Below are positions 25,092 to 34,434 of a stretch of 64,000 nt of DNA, in pieces. This DNA is from Flavobacterium sp. HJ-32-4. GTDB taxonomy: Bacteria; Bacteroidota; Bacteroidia; Flavobacteriales; Flavobacteriaceae. The stretch covers positions 1,765,001-1,829,000 of the forward strand of contig NZ_CP092832.1 of assembly GCF_022532105.1 (NCBI RefSeq), written 5' to 3'. A program made the translations under genes and the position numbers. Under the pieces are notes generated by a model that ran no database searches, was not told where the DNA came from, and saw nothing but the letters and a program-made list of their open reading frames with translations. Within the stretch, counting starts at the first letter, position 1, and every line of letters begins with the position of its first letter.

Positions 25092-26570
25092 ATGAGCAAG
25101 AACCTCACCAAGCGATCGGAGGATTACTCGAAATGGTACAACGAACTGGTGGTCAAGGCCGACCTCGCCGAAAATTCCGGCGTGAAGGGTTGCATGGTCA
25201 TCAAACCATACGGGTATGCCATCTGGGAGAAAATGCAGGCGGAACTGGACAGGATGTTCAAGGAAACCGGACACACCAACGCCTACTTCCCGCTGTTCGT
25301 TCCGAAGAGCATGTTTGAGGCAGAGGAAAAGAACGCCGAGGGCTTCGCGAAAGAATGCGCCGTGGTGACCCACTACCGGCTGAAGAACGATCCCGATAAG
25401 CCGGGCAAACTAATGGTCGACCCTAATGCAAAGTTAGAGGAAGAACTTATCGTACGCCCAACGTCTGAGGCGATTATCTGGTCGACATACCGCAATTGGG
25501 TGCAATCGTACCGCGACTTACCGCTATTGATCAACCAATGGGCCAACGTGGTGCGTTGGGAAATGCGTACACGCCTGTTCCTGCGTACGGCTGAATTCCT
25601 GTGGCAGGAAGGACATACCGCCCACGCCACCAAAGCCGAAGCCATTGCCGAATCGGAACAAATGATGCAGGTATATGCCGATTTCGCCGAAGGGTTTATG
25701 GGGATTCCCGTCATCAAAGGACTCAAGACGGAAACGGAACGTTTTGCCGGCGCTGAAGAAACCTACTGCATCGAAGCGCTCATGCAAGACGGAAAGGCGT
25801 TACAGGCCGGTACGTCTCACTTCCTGGGCCAGAACTTTGCCAAGGCGTTTGAGGTCAAATTCACCAGCCAGGAAGGAAAACAGGAATATGTATGGGGTAC
25901 CTCATGGGGCGTGTCGACACGTCTGATGGGGGCTTTGGTCATGACGCATTCCGACGACAATGGACTCGTGCTTCCGCCAAACCTCGCGCCCATCCAGGTG
26001 GTCATCGTGCCAATCTATCGTAACGACGAGCAGCGCGCTCAGATTAATGAGGTGGCTAAATCACTGGTGTCGCAATTCCGTCAATTGAAAATTTCCGTCA
26101 AATATGACGATCGCGACACGCAGAGTCCGGGCTTCAAATTCAACGAACACGAATTGAGAGGGGTGCCGGTTCGCATCGCCATAGGTCCGAAAGACCTTGA
26201 AAACGGAACGTTTGAGGTGGCACGCCGCGATACCCTTACAAAAGAAGTCGTAGCGGCTGACGCGATTGTATCGTATGTGTCGGATCTTTTGGGCGACATC
26301 CAGAAGGCGCTGTTCCAGAAGGCACTCGACTATCGGAACAGCCATATCACCGAAGTGAATTCGTTTGACGAGTTCCGCGATGTCCTCGAGAACAAAGGCG
26401 GATTCCTGTCTGCCCACTGGGATGGCACGCCGGAAACGGAGGAGAAGATCAAGGAACTCACCAAAGCGACGATCCGCTGTATTCCGCTCGATCGAGTAGA
26501 GGAAGCCGGAACGTGTGTTTTCACCGGCGCACCGTCGAAAGGGCGTGTGTTGTTTGCGAAGGCGTATTAG
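25092..26570 (+). CDS. proS: prolyl-tRNA synthetase (type 3, archaeal/eukaryotic-like)
   Basis: A 492-residue class II aminoacyl-tRNA synthetase that charges tRNA-Pro in the cytoplasm. Motif 2/3 regions are visible: [61 protein letters not shown], and [17 protein letters not shown] with [31 protein letters not shown]. It has no INS editing domain, and the anticodon-binding domain and the short C-terminal end (ending GRVLFAKAY) fit the archaeal/eukaryotic-like class used by Bacteroidota. I prefer the ATG at 25092 to the TTG two codons before. Immediately after the stop codon a purine-rich array begins (26568-26615). Confidence 0.96.
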   Translation: MSKNLTKRSEDYSKWYNELVVKADLAENSGVKGCMVIKPYGYAIWEKMQAELDRMFKETGHTNAYFPLFVPKSMFEAEEKNAEGFAKECAVVTHYRLKNDPDKPGKLMVDPNAKLEEELIVRPTSEAIIWSTYRNWVQSYRDLPLLINQWANVVRWEMRTRLFLRTAEFLWQEGHTAHATKAEAIAESEQMMQVYADFAEGFMGIPVIKGLKTETERFAGAEETYCIEALMQDGKALQAGTSHFLGQNFAKAFEVKFTSQEGKQEYVWGTSWGVSTRLMGALVMTHSDDNGLVLPPNLAPIQVVIVPIYRNDEQRAQINEVAKSLVSQFRQLKISVKYDDRDTQSPGFKFNEHELRGVPVRIAIGPKDLENGTFEVARRDTLTKEVVAADAIVSYVSDLLGDIQKALFQKALDYRNSHITEVNSFDEFRDVLENKGGFLSAHWDGTPETEEKIKELTKATIRCIPLDRVEEAGTCVFTGAPSKGRVLFAKAY

Positions 26571-26615
26571 GAGAGGGGAGAGAGGAGAGAAGCAAGAGGA
26601 AAGAGGAGAGAGGAA
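26568..26615. repeat. purine-rich GGAGAGA array at the proS stop
   Basis: Imperfect repeats of GGAGAGA/GAGAGG begin within the proS stop codon and run about 45 bp. The complementary pyrimidine array is at 27321-27412 and a similar one at 62885-62948. Confidence 0.7.
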
Positions 26616-26736
26616 GCCTTGAGGATAGACATTCAATAAACCGCTGTATTTCAGTTGCTCAAATAGCGTGAAATTCCCTTTGTTTCCGCGTCTTTCGGTC
26701 AGGATAAAAAAAACTCCTGAAAATTCTGGGAGTCTA

Positions 26737-26766
26737 TTGCGTGTATAAAAAATAGTTGTATTTTTG
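26737..26766 (+). promoter_or_regulatory. promoter of the tRNA-Glu/rpsT unit
   Basis: TTG at 26737-26739, 19 bp, then TATTTTTG at 26759-26766, an exact TAnnTTTG box. The first tRNA begins 17 nt after it, as expected for a stable-RNA promoter. Confidence 0.7.
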
Positions 26767-26783
26767 CATCCGCATTAAGCGAT

Positions 26784-26855
26784 GGCCCGTTCGTCTATCG
26801 GTTAGGACGCCAGGTTTTCATCCTGGTAAGAAGGGTTCGATTCCCTTACGGGCTA
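26784..26855 (+). tRNA. tRNA-Glu (TTC)
   Basis: A 72-nt cloverleaf. Acceptor GGCCCGT/ACGGGCT has a G1-U72 wobble and discriminator A. The anticodon stem CCAGG/CCTGG encloses loop TTTTCAT, giving anticodon TTC. The T arm is AGGGTTCGATTCCCT. The 3' CCA is not encoded, as usual in this phylum. It is the first of two copies in tandem. Confidence 0.95.
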
Positions 26856-26871
26856 CGAAGGATTTTAATAA

Positions 26872-26943
26872 GGTCCGTTCGTCTAGGGGTTAGGACGCCA
26901 GGTTTTCATCCTGGTAACAGGGGTTCGATTCCCCTACGGACTA
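26872..26943 (+). tRNA. tRNA-Glu (TTC), second copy
   Basis: A 72-nt cloverleaf 16 nt after the first copy with an identical anticodon arm (CCAGG TTTTCAT CCTGG). The acceptor stem is changed in a compensatory way (GGTCCGT/ACGGACT) and the D and T arms differ slightly (GGGGTTCGATTCCCC). So it is an independent, intact gene and not a recent copy. CCA is not encoded. Confidence 0.95.
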
Positions 26944-26977
26944 CAACAGTTACAGTTTAAAAATAAAGAACGACAAG

Positions 26978-27229
26978 ATGGCAAACCACAAGTCAGCCCT
27001 GAAAAGAATCAGAAGTAACGAGAAGAAGCGCGTGCTTAACCGTTACCAACATAAAACCACCCGTAACGCTATCAAAGCGCTGCGTATGGCTAGCGATAAG
27101 AATGAGGCTTCTGCCAAGCTTTCAGCGGTGATCTCTATGATCGACAAGCTTGCCAAGAAAAACATCATCCACGACAACAAGGCGTCTAACCTGAAGTCAA
27201 AGTTGACGCGTCACGTAGCGAAACTCTAA
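26978..27229 (+). CDS. rpsT: 30S ribosomal protein S20
   Basis: An 83-residue highly basic protein matching S20: MANHKSALKRIRSNEKKRVLNRYQHKTTRNAIKAL and the C-terminal IHDNKASNLKSKLTRHVAKL. S20 binds 16S rRNA in the body of the small subunit. It lies 34 nt after the second tRNA-Glu with no promoter in between, so it is probably transcribed from the tRNA promoter at 26737-26766 and the transcript processed. A terminator follows at 27257-27290. Confidence 0.96.
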   Translation: MANHKSALKRIRSNEKKRVLNRYQHKTTRNAIKALRMASDKNEASAKLSAVISMIDKLAKKNIIHDNKASNLKSKLTRHVAKL

Positions 27230-27256
27230 GTAGTCCTACGATATCCAAAAACAAAC

Positions 27257-27290
27257 GAGGCAGTCATTGAGTTGGCTGCCTTTTCGTTTT
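27257..27290 (+). terminator. terminator of rpsT
   Basis: GAGGCAG ... CTGCCTTTTC with GGCAG (27259-27263) pairing CTGCC (27276-27280) and a T-rich tail TTTTCGTTTTT. Confidence 0.6.
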
Positions 27291-27320
27291 TACTTGTTGG
27301 AAAGCAGCCCATACGCCCGC

Positions 27321-27412
27321 CTTCTCTTTTCCGTCCTCGTCTTTTCTCTTTCCTCTTTCTCCTCTCTCCTCTCTCCTCTCCTCTCCTCTCCTCTCCTCTC
27401 TCCTCTCTCCTT
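27321..27412. repeat. pyrimidine array abutting the receiver-gene stop
   Basis: A CTCTCCT/CTCCTCT array of about 60-90 bp that ends exactly at the stop codon of the minus-strand receiver gene (27413). It is the reverse complement of the purine array after proS. Reading frames through it (Arg/Glu-rich or Ser/Leu-rich) are artefacts. Confidence 0.75.
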
Positions 27413-27808
27413 TCAAAACCCAATAATCGACTCCAGCATTTCCTTCGTCAACGGTTTTGGGAAGAAGTCCAGCACCATACTAAAGTCTTTCGCTTTCCGG
27501 ATATCATTCGGATCCACAGAGGAAGAAAGCAAGATAATACGCGTATCAGCGTAGGCGTCCTGTAGCTTTTCCGTAAACTGCTGCAGGAATTCCCAACCGT
27601 CCATTACCGGCATATTAAGGTCAAGCAATATCAGCAGCTTCGGGCCTTTTCCGCCCGTCTTTTGCAGTTCGTTCTGGAGATACACCACCGCCTCCTGTCC
27701 GTTCGCCAAGGTCACGATGTCGTTTGCGAACCCGGATTTCGTAATCACAAGCTTCGAGAGCAGCAGGGCTATGGGGTCGTCGTCTACACAAAGTATTTTT
27801 GGAGGCAT
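27413..27808 (-). CDS. single-domain response regulator (receiver only)
   Basis: A 131-residue stand-alone receiver domain. The acidic pair is Asp9/Asp10/Asp11 (VDDD), the phospho-acceptor Asp63 (LLDLNMPVMDGWE), and the conserved Ser/Lys are in ILLSSSVD and FFPKPLTK. It has no output domain, so it probably acts by protein binding or as a phosphate sink. Its ATG lies directly next to the stop of the PAS histidine kinase (no gap), so the kinase is its likely donor. This is the usual 'PAS kinase + small receiver' pair of Cytophaga/Flavobacteria. The stop codon is flush with the pyrimidine array. Confidence 0.92.
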   Translation of the reverse strand: MPPKILCVDDDPIALLLSKLVITKSGFANDIVTLANGQEAVVYLQNELQKTGGKGPKLLILLDLNMPVMDGWEFLQQFTEKLQDAYADTRIILLSSSVDPNDIRKAKDFSMVLDFFPKPLTKEMLESIIGF

Positions 27809-29524
27809 CTAGTACGTTTTGGTGAATTGTATGGTGAATTGTGTTCCTTTATCGAGTTCGCTTTCAATCTCAATCGAACCGCCCATGCTTTCGATCTGGC
27901 TTTTCACCAGGTAAAGCCCGAGCCCTTTGCTGTCAGGGTAATTGTGGAAACGTTGGTACAACCCGAAGATCTTCTCTTTATATTTCTCCACATCGATTCC
28001 GATCCCGTTGTCACGGAAGACCAATCGCACCGCCTCTTCGTCTTCATAGAAGTGAATGTCGATTTGGGGCGGTCGCTCCGGACTCCGGTATTTTATGGCA
28101 TTCGTAAGCAAGTTGAGTAGAATGCTTTCGAAATAGGCTTTATTGATATGTAACACGCCGCTTCCCTCTACCTCAAAAGTAAGGATAGCATGGGCGTTTT
28201 CAATAATCCGGTCGATTTGGTTGGTGACATTCGCCCACGATTCGCGAATCACGATATCCTGTTTTTCAATCGAAGGGTTGTCGCGTATAATCACCACCCG
28301 TCCTAAGTCGGCTACGGTTTCGTTGAGGTGGTGCGTTGACTTGCGGAAACCGTCCAGGATCATGGCCAGTTCCGCATTTTCAATCGGGATGTCTTCGAGT
28401 ATGCGCAGCAGTCCTGTCAGGTTCGACAACGGGGCCCGAAGGTTGTGCGACGTGATATAGGAAAACTGCCGGAGGTCTTTGTTGTTTTGCGTCAGCTCCG
28501 TAATCAGTTGTTCCTTTTCTTTCTCCTGTCGCTTGCGTTCGGTAATGTCACGCTGCATCGAAATCCAGTGAGTATGCTCGCCTTCCGAATTGAAGTTAGG
28601 TATCATTGAGAGCCGTAGCCAAAACGTATCACCATTCTTCTTATACGCCACCGTCTCGATTTCGCAGGCAATTTTCTGCGCCACACATCCGGCCAAGCGG
28701 TCGATTTCGGGCTTATTCGATTTTTCCCCAAAGAAATCAAGCGGCGATTTCCCTACCGCTTCCATATATTCATAACCCGTCATCCGGGTAAAGGCTTCAT
28801 TCACGAAGAGGATTTTCGGGATTCTCACCTCCGATGCATCCGAATCGGTAATGACGACACCGTCATTGGTGTTGGTAATCACCGTTTCCAATAATTTCAA
28901 TCGGCGTTCTTCTTCCTTTCGCTGGGTGATGTCCTGCATGGCCCCGATCATCCGCACGGGTGTTCCTTGCTCGTCCATCACCAGGAATCCCCGGTCAAGT
29001 ACGAATTTATAGGATCCATCCTTACACATAAAACGGTACTCGTCCTGCCACTTCTGCGTTTTCTGTTCGAGGAAGGAGTAGAGTTTAACAGACATCTTGA
29101 TGCTATCCTGCGGATGGATACGGTCAAACCACCACTGGGCATCCGTCCCGACATCCTCACGGGCATAGCCGAAAACTTCCTCAATACCTTTGCTCCATTC
29201 GAATTCCCGCGTGGTGATGTTCCAGTCCCAAATCGTATCGCTGGTCGCCTTCGCTACGATATCATAGCGTTCCTTCGCTTCCCGTATCTCGTTGTTGCTA
29301 AGTTCGAGTCCGAGGTAGCGTCGGTAGTTGAGGTTAAAGTTGTTGATGATGAAGTACCGCAGCACGAGCGCCGAGAAGATAATCAGCACCAGGTCGCGTA
29401 TGCTGTGGGTCAGGATGAAGTTCTCGTCGTTGGTAATGAAATGGAGGAACTTAAGTGACGAAAAGGCAACAAGGATCGCAATGCAGATATAGATCAGCGT
29501 GATTTTGTTGACTTTATTTTTCAT
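27809..29524 (-). CDS. PAS-domain membrane histidine kinase
   Basis: A 571-residue kinase. Two N-terminal membrane helices (about 9-25 and 36-55) are followed by a first PAS/PAC domain (about 85-205: TSDTIWDWNITTREFEWSKGIEEVFGYARED), a second PAS/PAC (about 210-335: NTNDGVVITDSDA ... FVNEAFTRMTGYE), a coiled linker, and the core with H-box FSYITSHNLRAPLSNLTGLL, N-box LLNLLTNAIKYRS and G-box FRDNGIGIDVEKYKEKIFGLYQRFH and GLGLYLVKSQ. The H-box type (SHNLRAPL) is common in Bacteroidota. Signal perception is probably cytoplasmic via PAS; ligand unknown. Partner: the adjacent receiver. TATATTTG just before the start (29537-29530, minus) could be a promoter box. Confidence 0.92.
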   Translation of the reverse strand: MKNKVNKITLIYICIAILVAFSSLKFLHFITNDENFILTHSIRDLVLIIFSALVLRYFIINNFNLNYRRYLGLELSNNEIREAKERYDIVAKATSDTIWDWNITTREFEWSKGIEEVFGYAREDVGTDAQWWFDRIHPQDSIKMSVKLYSFLEQKTQKWQDEYRFMCKDGSYKFVLDRGFLVMDEQGTPVRMIGAMQDITQRKEEERRLKLLETVITNTNDGVVITDSDASEVRIPKILFVNEAFTRMTGYEYMEAVGKSPLDFFGEKSNKPEIDRLAGCVAQKIACEIETVAYKKNGDTFWLRLSMIPNFNSEGEHTHWISMQRDITERKRQEKEKEQLITELTQNNKDLRQFSYITSHNLRAPLSNLTGLLRILEDIPIENAELAMILDGFRKSTHHLNETVADLGRVVIIRDNPSIEKQDIVIRESWANVTNQIDRIIENAHAILTFEVEGSGVLHINKAYFESILLNLLTNAIKYRSPERPPQIDIHFYEDEEAVRLVFRDNGIGIDVEKYKEKIFGLYQRFHNYPDSKGLGLYLVKSQIESMGGSIEIESELDKGTQFTIQFTKTY

Positions 29525-29618
29525 CCCTTCAAATATATCAAAATTTCCGTTCGTTCGGCTTTGGGTAAAGGTTTCGTAAACAAAGGAAATGCGGGTTTTT
29601 TTTCGGAAAAATAAACGC

Positions 29619-29626
29619 TACCTTTG
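29619..29626 (+). promoter_or_regulatory. -7 box TACCTTTG before typA
   Basis: An exact TAnnTTTG match 20 nt before the ATG of typA; a -33 TTTG at the proper distance is only a T-run. Confidence 0.45.
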
Positions 29627-29645
29627 CACCTTCTAAAAAATACGC

Positions 29646-31445
29646 ATGGAAGCCATCCGCAACATTGCCATCATTGCCCACGTCGACCACGGAAAAACAA
29701 CCCTCGTCGACAAAATCATGTTCTACTGCCAACTGTTCCGCGATAACGAGAACACCGGCGACCTAATCCTCGACAACAATGACCTCGAGCGTGAGCGGGG
29801 TATTACCATTACCTCCAAGAACGTGTCGGTGATGTACAAAGGCACCAAAATCAATATCATCGATACCCCAGGTCACGCCGATTTCGGTGGAGAAGTGGAA
29901 CGTGTGTTGAACATGGCCGATGGCGTATTGCTATTGGTGGACGCCTTCGAAGGGCCGATGCCGCAAACGCGTTTCGTGTTGCAGAAGGCGATTGACCTCG
30001 GATTGAAGCCGTGTGTCGTTATCAACAAAGTAGATAAAGAGAACTGTACGCCTGAGGAAGTGCATGAGAAAGTATTCGACCTGATGTTCGAACTTGGCGC
30101 TGAAGAGTGGCAACTCGACTTCCCAACCGTATATGGTTCAGCCAAGCAAAACTGGATGTCGGAAGACTGGAGAGACAAAACCGACAATATTGAACCGCTG
30201 CTTGATATGGTACTGGCGCACATCCCGGCCCCAAAAGTATCAACGGGAACACCACAGATGCTCATCACTTCACTTGACTTCTCGTCGTTCACCGGTCGTA
30301 TCGCCATTGGGCGTTTGCAGCGGGGTGAACTGAAAGAAGGACAAAACGTATCGCTCGTAAAGCGCGATGGGAAAATCATCAAATCCAAAATCAAGGAACT
30401 ACATACCTTCGACGGACTCGGCCGTAAGAAAGTCGCGGAAGTAATTGCCGGCGATATCTGTGCCCTGGTCGGACTCGAAGGCTTTGAGATCGGAGACACC
30501 GTTGCCGATTTCGAGAATCCGGAAGCGCTCGAAACGATTGCCATCGACGAACCGACGATGAGCATGCTTTTCACCATCAACGATTCGCCTTTCTTCGGGA
30601 AGGAAGGAAAGTTCGTAACCTCACGCCACATCAAAGACCGTTTGGCGCGCGAACTTGAAAAGAACCTGGCGCTTCGCGTAAACGAAACCGATAGTGCCGA
30701 TAAGTTTATGGTGTTCGGACGTGGTGTACTCCACCTTTCCGTCCTCATCGAAACCATGCGTCGCGAAGGTTATGAATTGCAGATCGGACAACCGCAGGTC
30801 ATCATCAAGGAAATTGACGGTGTCAAGTGCGAACCGGTTGAAGAACTGACCATTGACCTTCCGGAAAACCTTTCCGGACGTGCGGTAGAGTTCGTTACCC
30901 TCCGCAAAGGCGAGATGCTCAGCATGGAACCGAAAGGCGACCGTATGATCATCAAGTTCCACATCCCGTCAAGGGGTATCATCGGCCTTCGTAACCAATT
31001 GCTGACGGCTACGGCCGGTGAGGCGATCATGGCACACCGTTTCCTGGAATACCAACCGTATAAAGGCGAAATATCGGGCCGTATAAATGGTTCGCTTATT
31101 TCGATGGAGAACGGGAAAGCAATCCCATACTCAATCAATAAACTACAGGATCGCGGTAAGTTCTTCGTTGATCCAAACGAAGACATCTACGAAGGACAGG
31201 TAGTGGGTGAGAATTCACGCGGTGACGACATGGTCATCAACATCACCAAGACCAAGCAGTTGACGAACTTCCGTTCGGCAGGTGCTGACGACAAGACCCG
31301 TATCGTTCCGGCTATCAAGTTTTCACTCGAAGAGGCGCTTGAGTACATCCAGAAAGATGAATATGTGGAAGTGACGCCGAAATCACTCCGTTTGCGTAAA
31401 ATCTATTTGAACGAAAACGACCGGAAACGCTTTAAGATTGCCTAA
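29646..31445 (+). CDS. typA: ribosome-associated GTPase TypA/BipA
   Basis: A 599-residue translational GTPase of the normal TypA length. G1 AHVDHGKTT (11-19), switch I RERGITI, G3 [16 protein letters not shown]4 NKVD, then EF-G-like domain II, domain III, domain V and the TypA-specific C-terminal domain ([24 protein letters not shown] is the family signature). TypA binds the 70S ribosome at the A site and is needed for ribosome assembly and growth at low temperature or under stress. It has its own promoter and terminator and no operon partner. Confidence 0.97.
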   Translation: MEAIRNIAIIAHVDHGKTTLVDKIMFYCQLFRDNENTGDLILDNNDLERERGITITSKNVSVMYKGTKINIIDTPGHADFGGEVERVLNMADGVLLLVDAFEGPMPQTRFVLQKAIDLGLKPCVVINKVDKENCTPEEVHEKVFDLMFELGAEEWQLDFPTVYGSAKQNWMSEDWRDKTDNIEPLLDMVLAHIPAPKVSTGTPQMLITSLDFSSFTGRIAIGRLQRGELKEGQNVSLVKRDGKIIKSKIKELHTFDGLGRKKVAEVIAGDICALVGLEGFEIGDTVADFENPEALETIAIDEPTMSMLFTINDSPFFGKEGKFVTSRHIKDRLARELEKNLALRVNETDSADKFMVFGRGVLHLSVLIETMRREGYELQIGQPQVIIKEIDGVKCEPVEELTIDLPENLSGRAVEFVTLRKGEMLSMEPKGDRMIIKFHIPSRGIIGLRNQLLTATAGEAIMAHRFLEYQPYKGEISGRINGSLISMENGKAIPYSINKLQDRGKFFVDPNEDIYEGQVVGENSRGDDMVINITKTKQLTNFRSAGADDKTRIVPAIKFSLEEALEYIQKDEYVEVTPKSLRLRKIYLNENDRKRFKIA

Positions 31446-31466
31446 GGCATCCGCTTATAAAATCCA

Positions 31467-31495
31467 AAAGCCATCCAGACCGGGTGGCTTTTTCT
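31467..31495 (+). terminator. terminator of typA
   Basis: AAAGCCATCC (31467-31476) pairs with GGGTGGCTTT (31482-31491) with one wobble and a 5-nt loop, followed by a T run (TTTTTCTTTTT). Confidence 0.8.
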
Positions 31496-31552
31496 TTTTA
31501 TGGGAAGTCGGATAGCTCGTCAGTGTTTCCACTTGCGCTATATAGGACGAGT

Positions 31553-31996
31553 CTACAACTCTTTCCGGAAGCAAATACTGTCGTCTACACCTTCGTATGG
31601 GCCGTAATTCGGAATCACAGTGTAGCCGCTTTTTCGATACAGCGCAACGGCATCGACTTGTTTCTTGCCTGTTTCTAGCCAGCATTCGCGAAAGCCATTT
31701 GCCCGGGCCCGCTCTTCCAGCGCGGTGAGTAGGCGTGTGGCAACCCCCTGGCCGCGGTAGTCCGGCAGGGTAAACATCCGTTTGACCTCAGCGACCCCAG
31801 GCTGGATTTCTTTTATCGCCCCGCAGGCCACGGCCTTTCCGTCGTGGTAGGCCACGAGAGGGTCGAGTCCGATCGGTTTATTGAACTGCGCATAAAAAGC
31901 GTGGTCATCGCCGTCTTTCTCCGCCAGGTCGGCGTCGAGCAGCACCACAAGGGAGAGAAAATCGGCGTCGGCGCAGGTTGTGGAACGGATTTCCAT
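31553..31996 (-). CDS. GNAT family N-acetyltransferase
   Basis: A 147-residue acetyltransferase. The acetyl-CoA-binding motif A is VKRMFTLPDYRGQGVATRLLTALEERA (with the R/Q-x-x-G-x-G/A core RGQGVA), followed by ECWLETGKKQVDAVALYRKSGY, typical of GNAT motif B. The substrate (small amine, peptide or protein) is not known. The start ATG at 31996 lies 3 nt after the stop of the third adhesin gene; a GTG one codon earlier overlaps that stop. It is the last gene of the adhesin run, so it may be co-transcribed. Whether it modifies the adhesins or is only carried along cannot be told. Confidence 0.85.
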   Translation of the reverse strand: MEIRSTTCADADFLSLVVLLDADLAEKDGDDHAFYAQFNKPIGLDPLVAYHDGKAVACGAIKEIQPGVAEVKRMFTLPDYRGQGVATRLLTALEERARANGFRECWLETGKKQVDAVALYRKSGYTVIPNYGPYEGVDDSICFRKEL

Positions 31997-31998
31997 CA

Positions 31999-34434
31999 CT
32001 ATCGTTTTAAGGCAAAGTGCCCTTTCGCCATGCGGCCGTTGCTAAAATACACGCGATACCAATAGTCGTCGGCAGGCATCGGTCGCCCGTCGTAGGTACC
32101 GTCCCATCCGTTGGAATTGCGAGGATCAGCGGTCATCAGCAGTTTGCCATCACGCGTAAAGATCTCAATCATTGTGGCAGAGGAAAGTGCACCCGTAGAG
32201 GCTTCAATCCTCCAGACATCATTGATGCCGTCGGCGTTGGGCGTAAAGAACTTGGGCGCGTCTAAAACCGTGACCAGTTGTTCGACAATCCCACAGCCGT
32301 TCTTATCCCGTATATAAATCGTGTGTACGCCGCCGTTGACATTTTCAAATATGTTGCTGTCCTGATAGTTGCCCGTGTCGTCAAGTGCATATTCGTAGCT
32401 GCCCAAACTTGAAGCGGCAATGGTTACCGTCACGGTATGGTCGTCAGTCGCGATGTCGGCCACGGTTATGGTATCAATAGTGGCTATATCGGAGGCGGCG
32501 ACTTCTATCGTACGGTACTTCCGGCATCCAAACCGGTTGATAACCGCTACGCGATATGTGCCCGGATTATAGGCTTGTATGGCATAGGTGTCGCGCAACA
32601 GCGAATTTTCTTCGTACCACCAGATGTAGCTGTAATCGGATGGAACGCCTTCCAAAATACCCGCATTGAGTGTAATGAATTCATGCCGGTTGACACACAC
32701 CAATTCGTCTCCGTCTCCCTCGGTCTTGATTTGGGGAAGCGGGTTGACCCTGACGGTGATAGTATTGATGGCGGCACATCCGGTTCCTTCTTCCAGACGA
32801 ACGTACACCGTCTGTTCATACGGACTCGTATTCGGAAAGTTCGTTGGGTCATCGATTTTATTTTGTTCCAACAGCGCATCCTGTTCCGTCAGGTAATACT
32901 GCATAGAACCTCCGGGAGCAACAGTAAACCCGTTTTGGGTCAGGTCGACCGTCGATAGGCCGTCTTCGGTTTCGGGATCATCGCAGGTAAAGGCTACGAC
33001 GTTTGCCGTCGGACTCGACGAAACGGTCAACACCAACGGATTCAAACGGTAACAGCCGGATGCCGGATCGGTGACCTTGGCAATAATCGTTTGCGGATTA
33101 GTGGAATTTTCGAAAGTCGTCAGCGAACCCGTGTTGTTGTCGGCAGCCGTCGGCGACGGGTAATACGCTACCGACAGTCCCGGATTACCGGTTGTGTAAA
33201 GTGAATCCGCCTGGGTGAGGTCAAATAGCGTCTTTCCATCTGGCGTAGCCGACACCTCGCACTGCGTCAAAATGCCGTTTACACGGGCAGGAACGGGCGC
33301 CACCTGAAGCAATACGTCTCCGATAGCTTCACAACCATCCGCATTGCGTACCCTGACGTATAACGTCTGGAAGAAAGGGGAAGTATTGTAAAAAGGACTC
33401 GATAATTCGCCCACATGGCTATCACGTTCGCCTGAACTCAGGTAATACTCAACGTCCAGCGTAGAAAGGTCCTGTAAGGGTAAGAGTGTCGCGCTGACGT
33501 CGGCCAGGTTGAACAGACGTTGTCCGTTTGCGTCATCTCCATCAACGGTATCGTCACAAAGCAGGAAGGGGGTGGAGGAAAGCGTAATGACGTTCTGGAT
33601 GGTTATCGTAAACGAGGTGAAGTTCGAACAGCCCGTAATGGGATTCTCCAGTCGGGCGTATAAGGTCTGCGGATTCGATTCATTGAGGAAATTCGCAGGG
33701 TCGGTAATAAAACTGTCACCCGTAATGGCATCGCTCTGGTTGGTATGGTAGGTAACCACAAGCCCGGGGTTGCCACCCGTCACCAGGTTGTTGTTTACGG
33801 TAAGGTCGAACGCCGTTTGGTCGTCATCAACGCCGTCGCTGTCGCAGCGCACGAGGTCAAGTGCTTCGGGTGTTGTCAGGGAAATGGAAGGCGGCTCATT
33901 AAAGGAAGCCGTGCCCGTCCATTCAATGCTGAAATCACTCAATCCTACCGGACGGTCGATTACCAGAAAGTACGATTGCCCCCCTAACACGTCCAGCGGT
34001 TTCAGGAAGCTATTGCCGTCGGGTCCGGGGCCTTCTGAAATGTCGGTTTCCGGCGCCCGAAGCCCTGTCCAGTTGGTAGTGGCGCCCGCCGAAACCGGAT
34101 TGGTGGTCGAACAACGGATCGATTGACCGATACTGCCACATGAAACATTGGGGCCGAACATGAAGAAGTCGTAATCGATGTTGATATCGCTGTCGGTTGG
34201 CTTTATGATAAAACTAAGCGAACCCGGCGCGGCAATGTCAAGGCGGAGCCAGATACTGTTGTTTTCATTGCTGCTGCAGGTGACCCGGCCGTTCAATTCC
34301 TGGGTACCGAAACCAACGGCCGCCAGGCCGGAATATTCTGTATTGCCACAAACAACGATGGCGTCGACGCAATCGGTTTGGCTGTAGGAGGAGGTAAAAA
34401 CGGCTAATAAGAGTGCAAGAATCCCTTTTCTCAT
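31999..34434 (-). CDS. T9SS type B adhesin, third gene of the cluster
   Basis: An 811-residue secreted protein. A signal peptide (MRKGILALLLAVFTSSYSQ) precedes an N-terminal beta-sandwich-like domain (TDCVDAIVVCGNTEYSGLAAVGFGTQEL...) that resembles the 'lipid/host-adhesion' N-terminus common in these proteins. Then come about five modules with the D-x-D/N-G-x-x-x-FDL pattern (DGDDANGQRLFNLADV, TPDGKTLFDLTQAD, LSTVDLTQNG) and paired cysteines. The end is FFTPNADGINDVWRIEAS ... FTRDGKLLMTADPRNSNGWDGTYDGRPMPADDYWYRV ... GHFALKR, the gliding-motility-associated domain. The ATG overlaps the stop of the preceding gene (ATGA), direct evidence for coupled translation. Role: surface adhesin, by inference. 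Confidence 0.87.
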   Translation of the reverse strand: MRKGILALLLAVFTSSYSQTDCVDAIVVCGNTEYSGLAAVGFGTQELNGRVTCSSNENNSIWLRLDIAAPGSLSFIIKPTDSDINIDYDFFMFGPNVSCGSIGQSIRCSTTNPVSAGATTNWTGLRAPETDISEGPGPDGNSFLKPLDVLGGQSYFLVIDRPVGLSDFSIEWTGTASFNEPPSISLTTPEALDLVRCDSDGVDDDQTAFDLTVNNNLVTGGNPGLVVTYHTNQSDAITGDSFITDPANFLNESNPQTLYARLENPITGCSNFTSFTITIQNVITLSSTPFLLCDDTVDGDDANGQRLFNLADVSATLLPLQDLSTLDVEYYLSSGERDSHVGELSSPFYNTSPFFQTLYVRVRNADGCEAIGDVLLQVAPVPARVNGILTQCEVSATPDGKTLFDLTQADSLYTTGNPGLSVAYYPSPTAADNNTGSLTTFENSTNPQTIIAKVTDPASGCYRLNPLVLTVSSSPTANVVAFTCDDPETEDGLSTVDLTQNGFTVAPGGSMQYYLTEQDALLEQNKIDDPTNFPNTSPYEQTVYVRLEEGTGCAAINTITVRVNPLPQIKTEGDGDELVCVNRHEFITLNAGILEGVPSDYSYIWWYEENSLLRDTYAIQAYNPGTYRVAVINRFGCRKYRTIEVAASDIATIDTITVADIATDDHTVTVTIAASSLGSYEYALDDTGNYQDSNIFENVNGGVHTIYIRDKNGCGIVEQLVTVLDAPKFFTPNADGINDVWRIEASTGALSSATMIEIFTRDGKLLMTADPRNSNGWDGTYDGRPMPADDYWYRVYFSNGRMAKGHFALKR

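Noticed and set aside
27226..27565. Arg/Glu-rich and Ser/Leu-rich frames over the pyrimidine array
   Set aside because: Low-complexity translation of a simple repeat.
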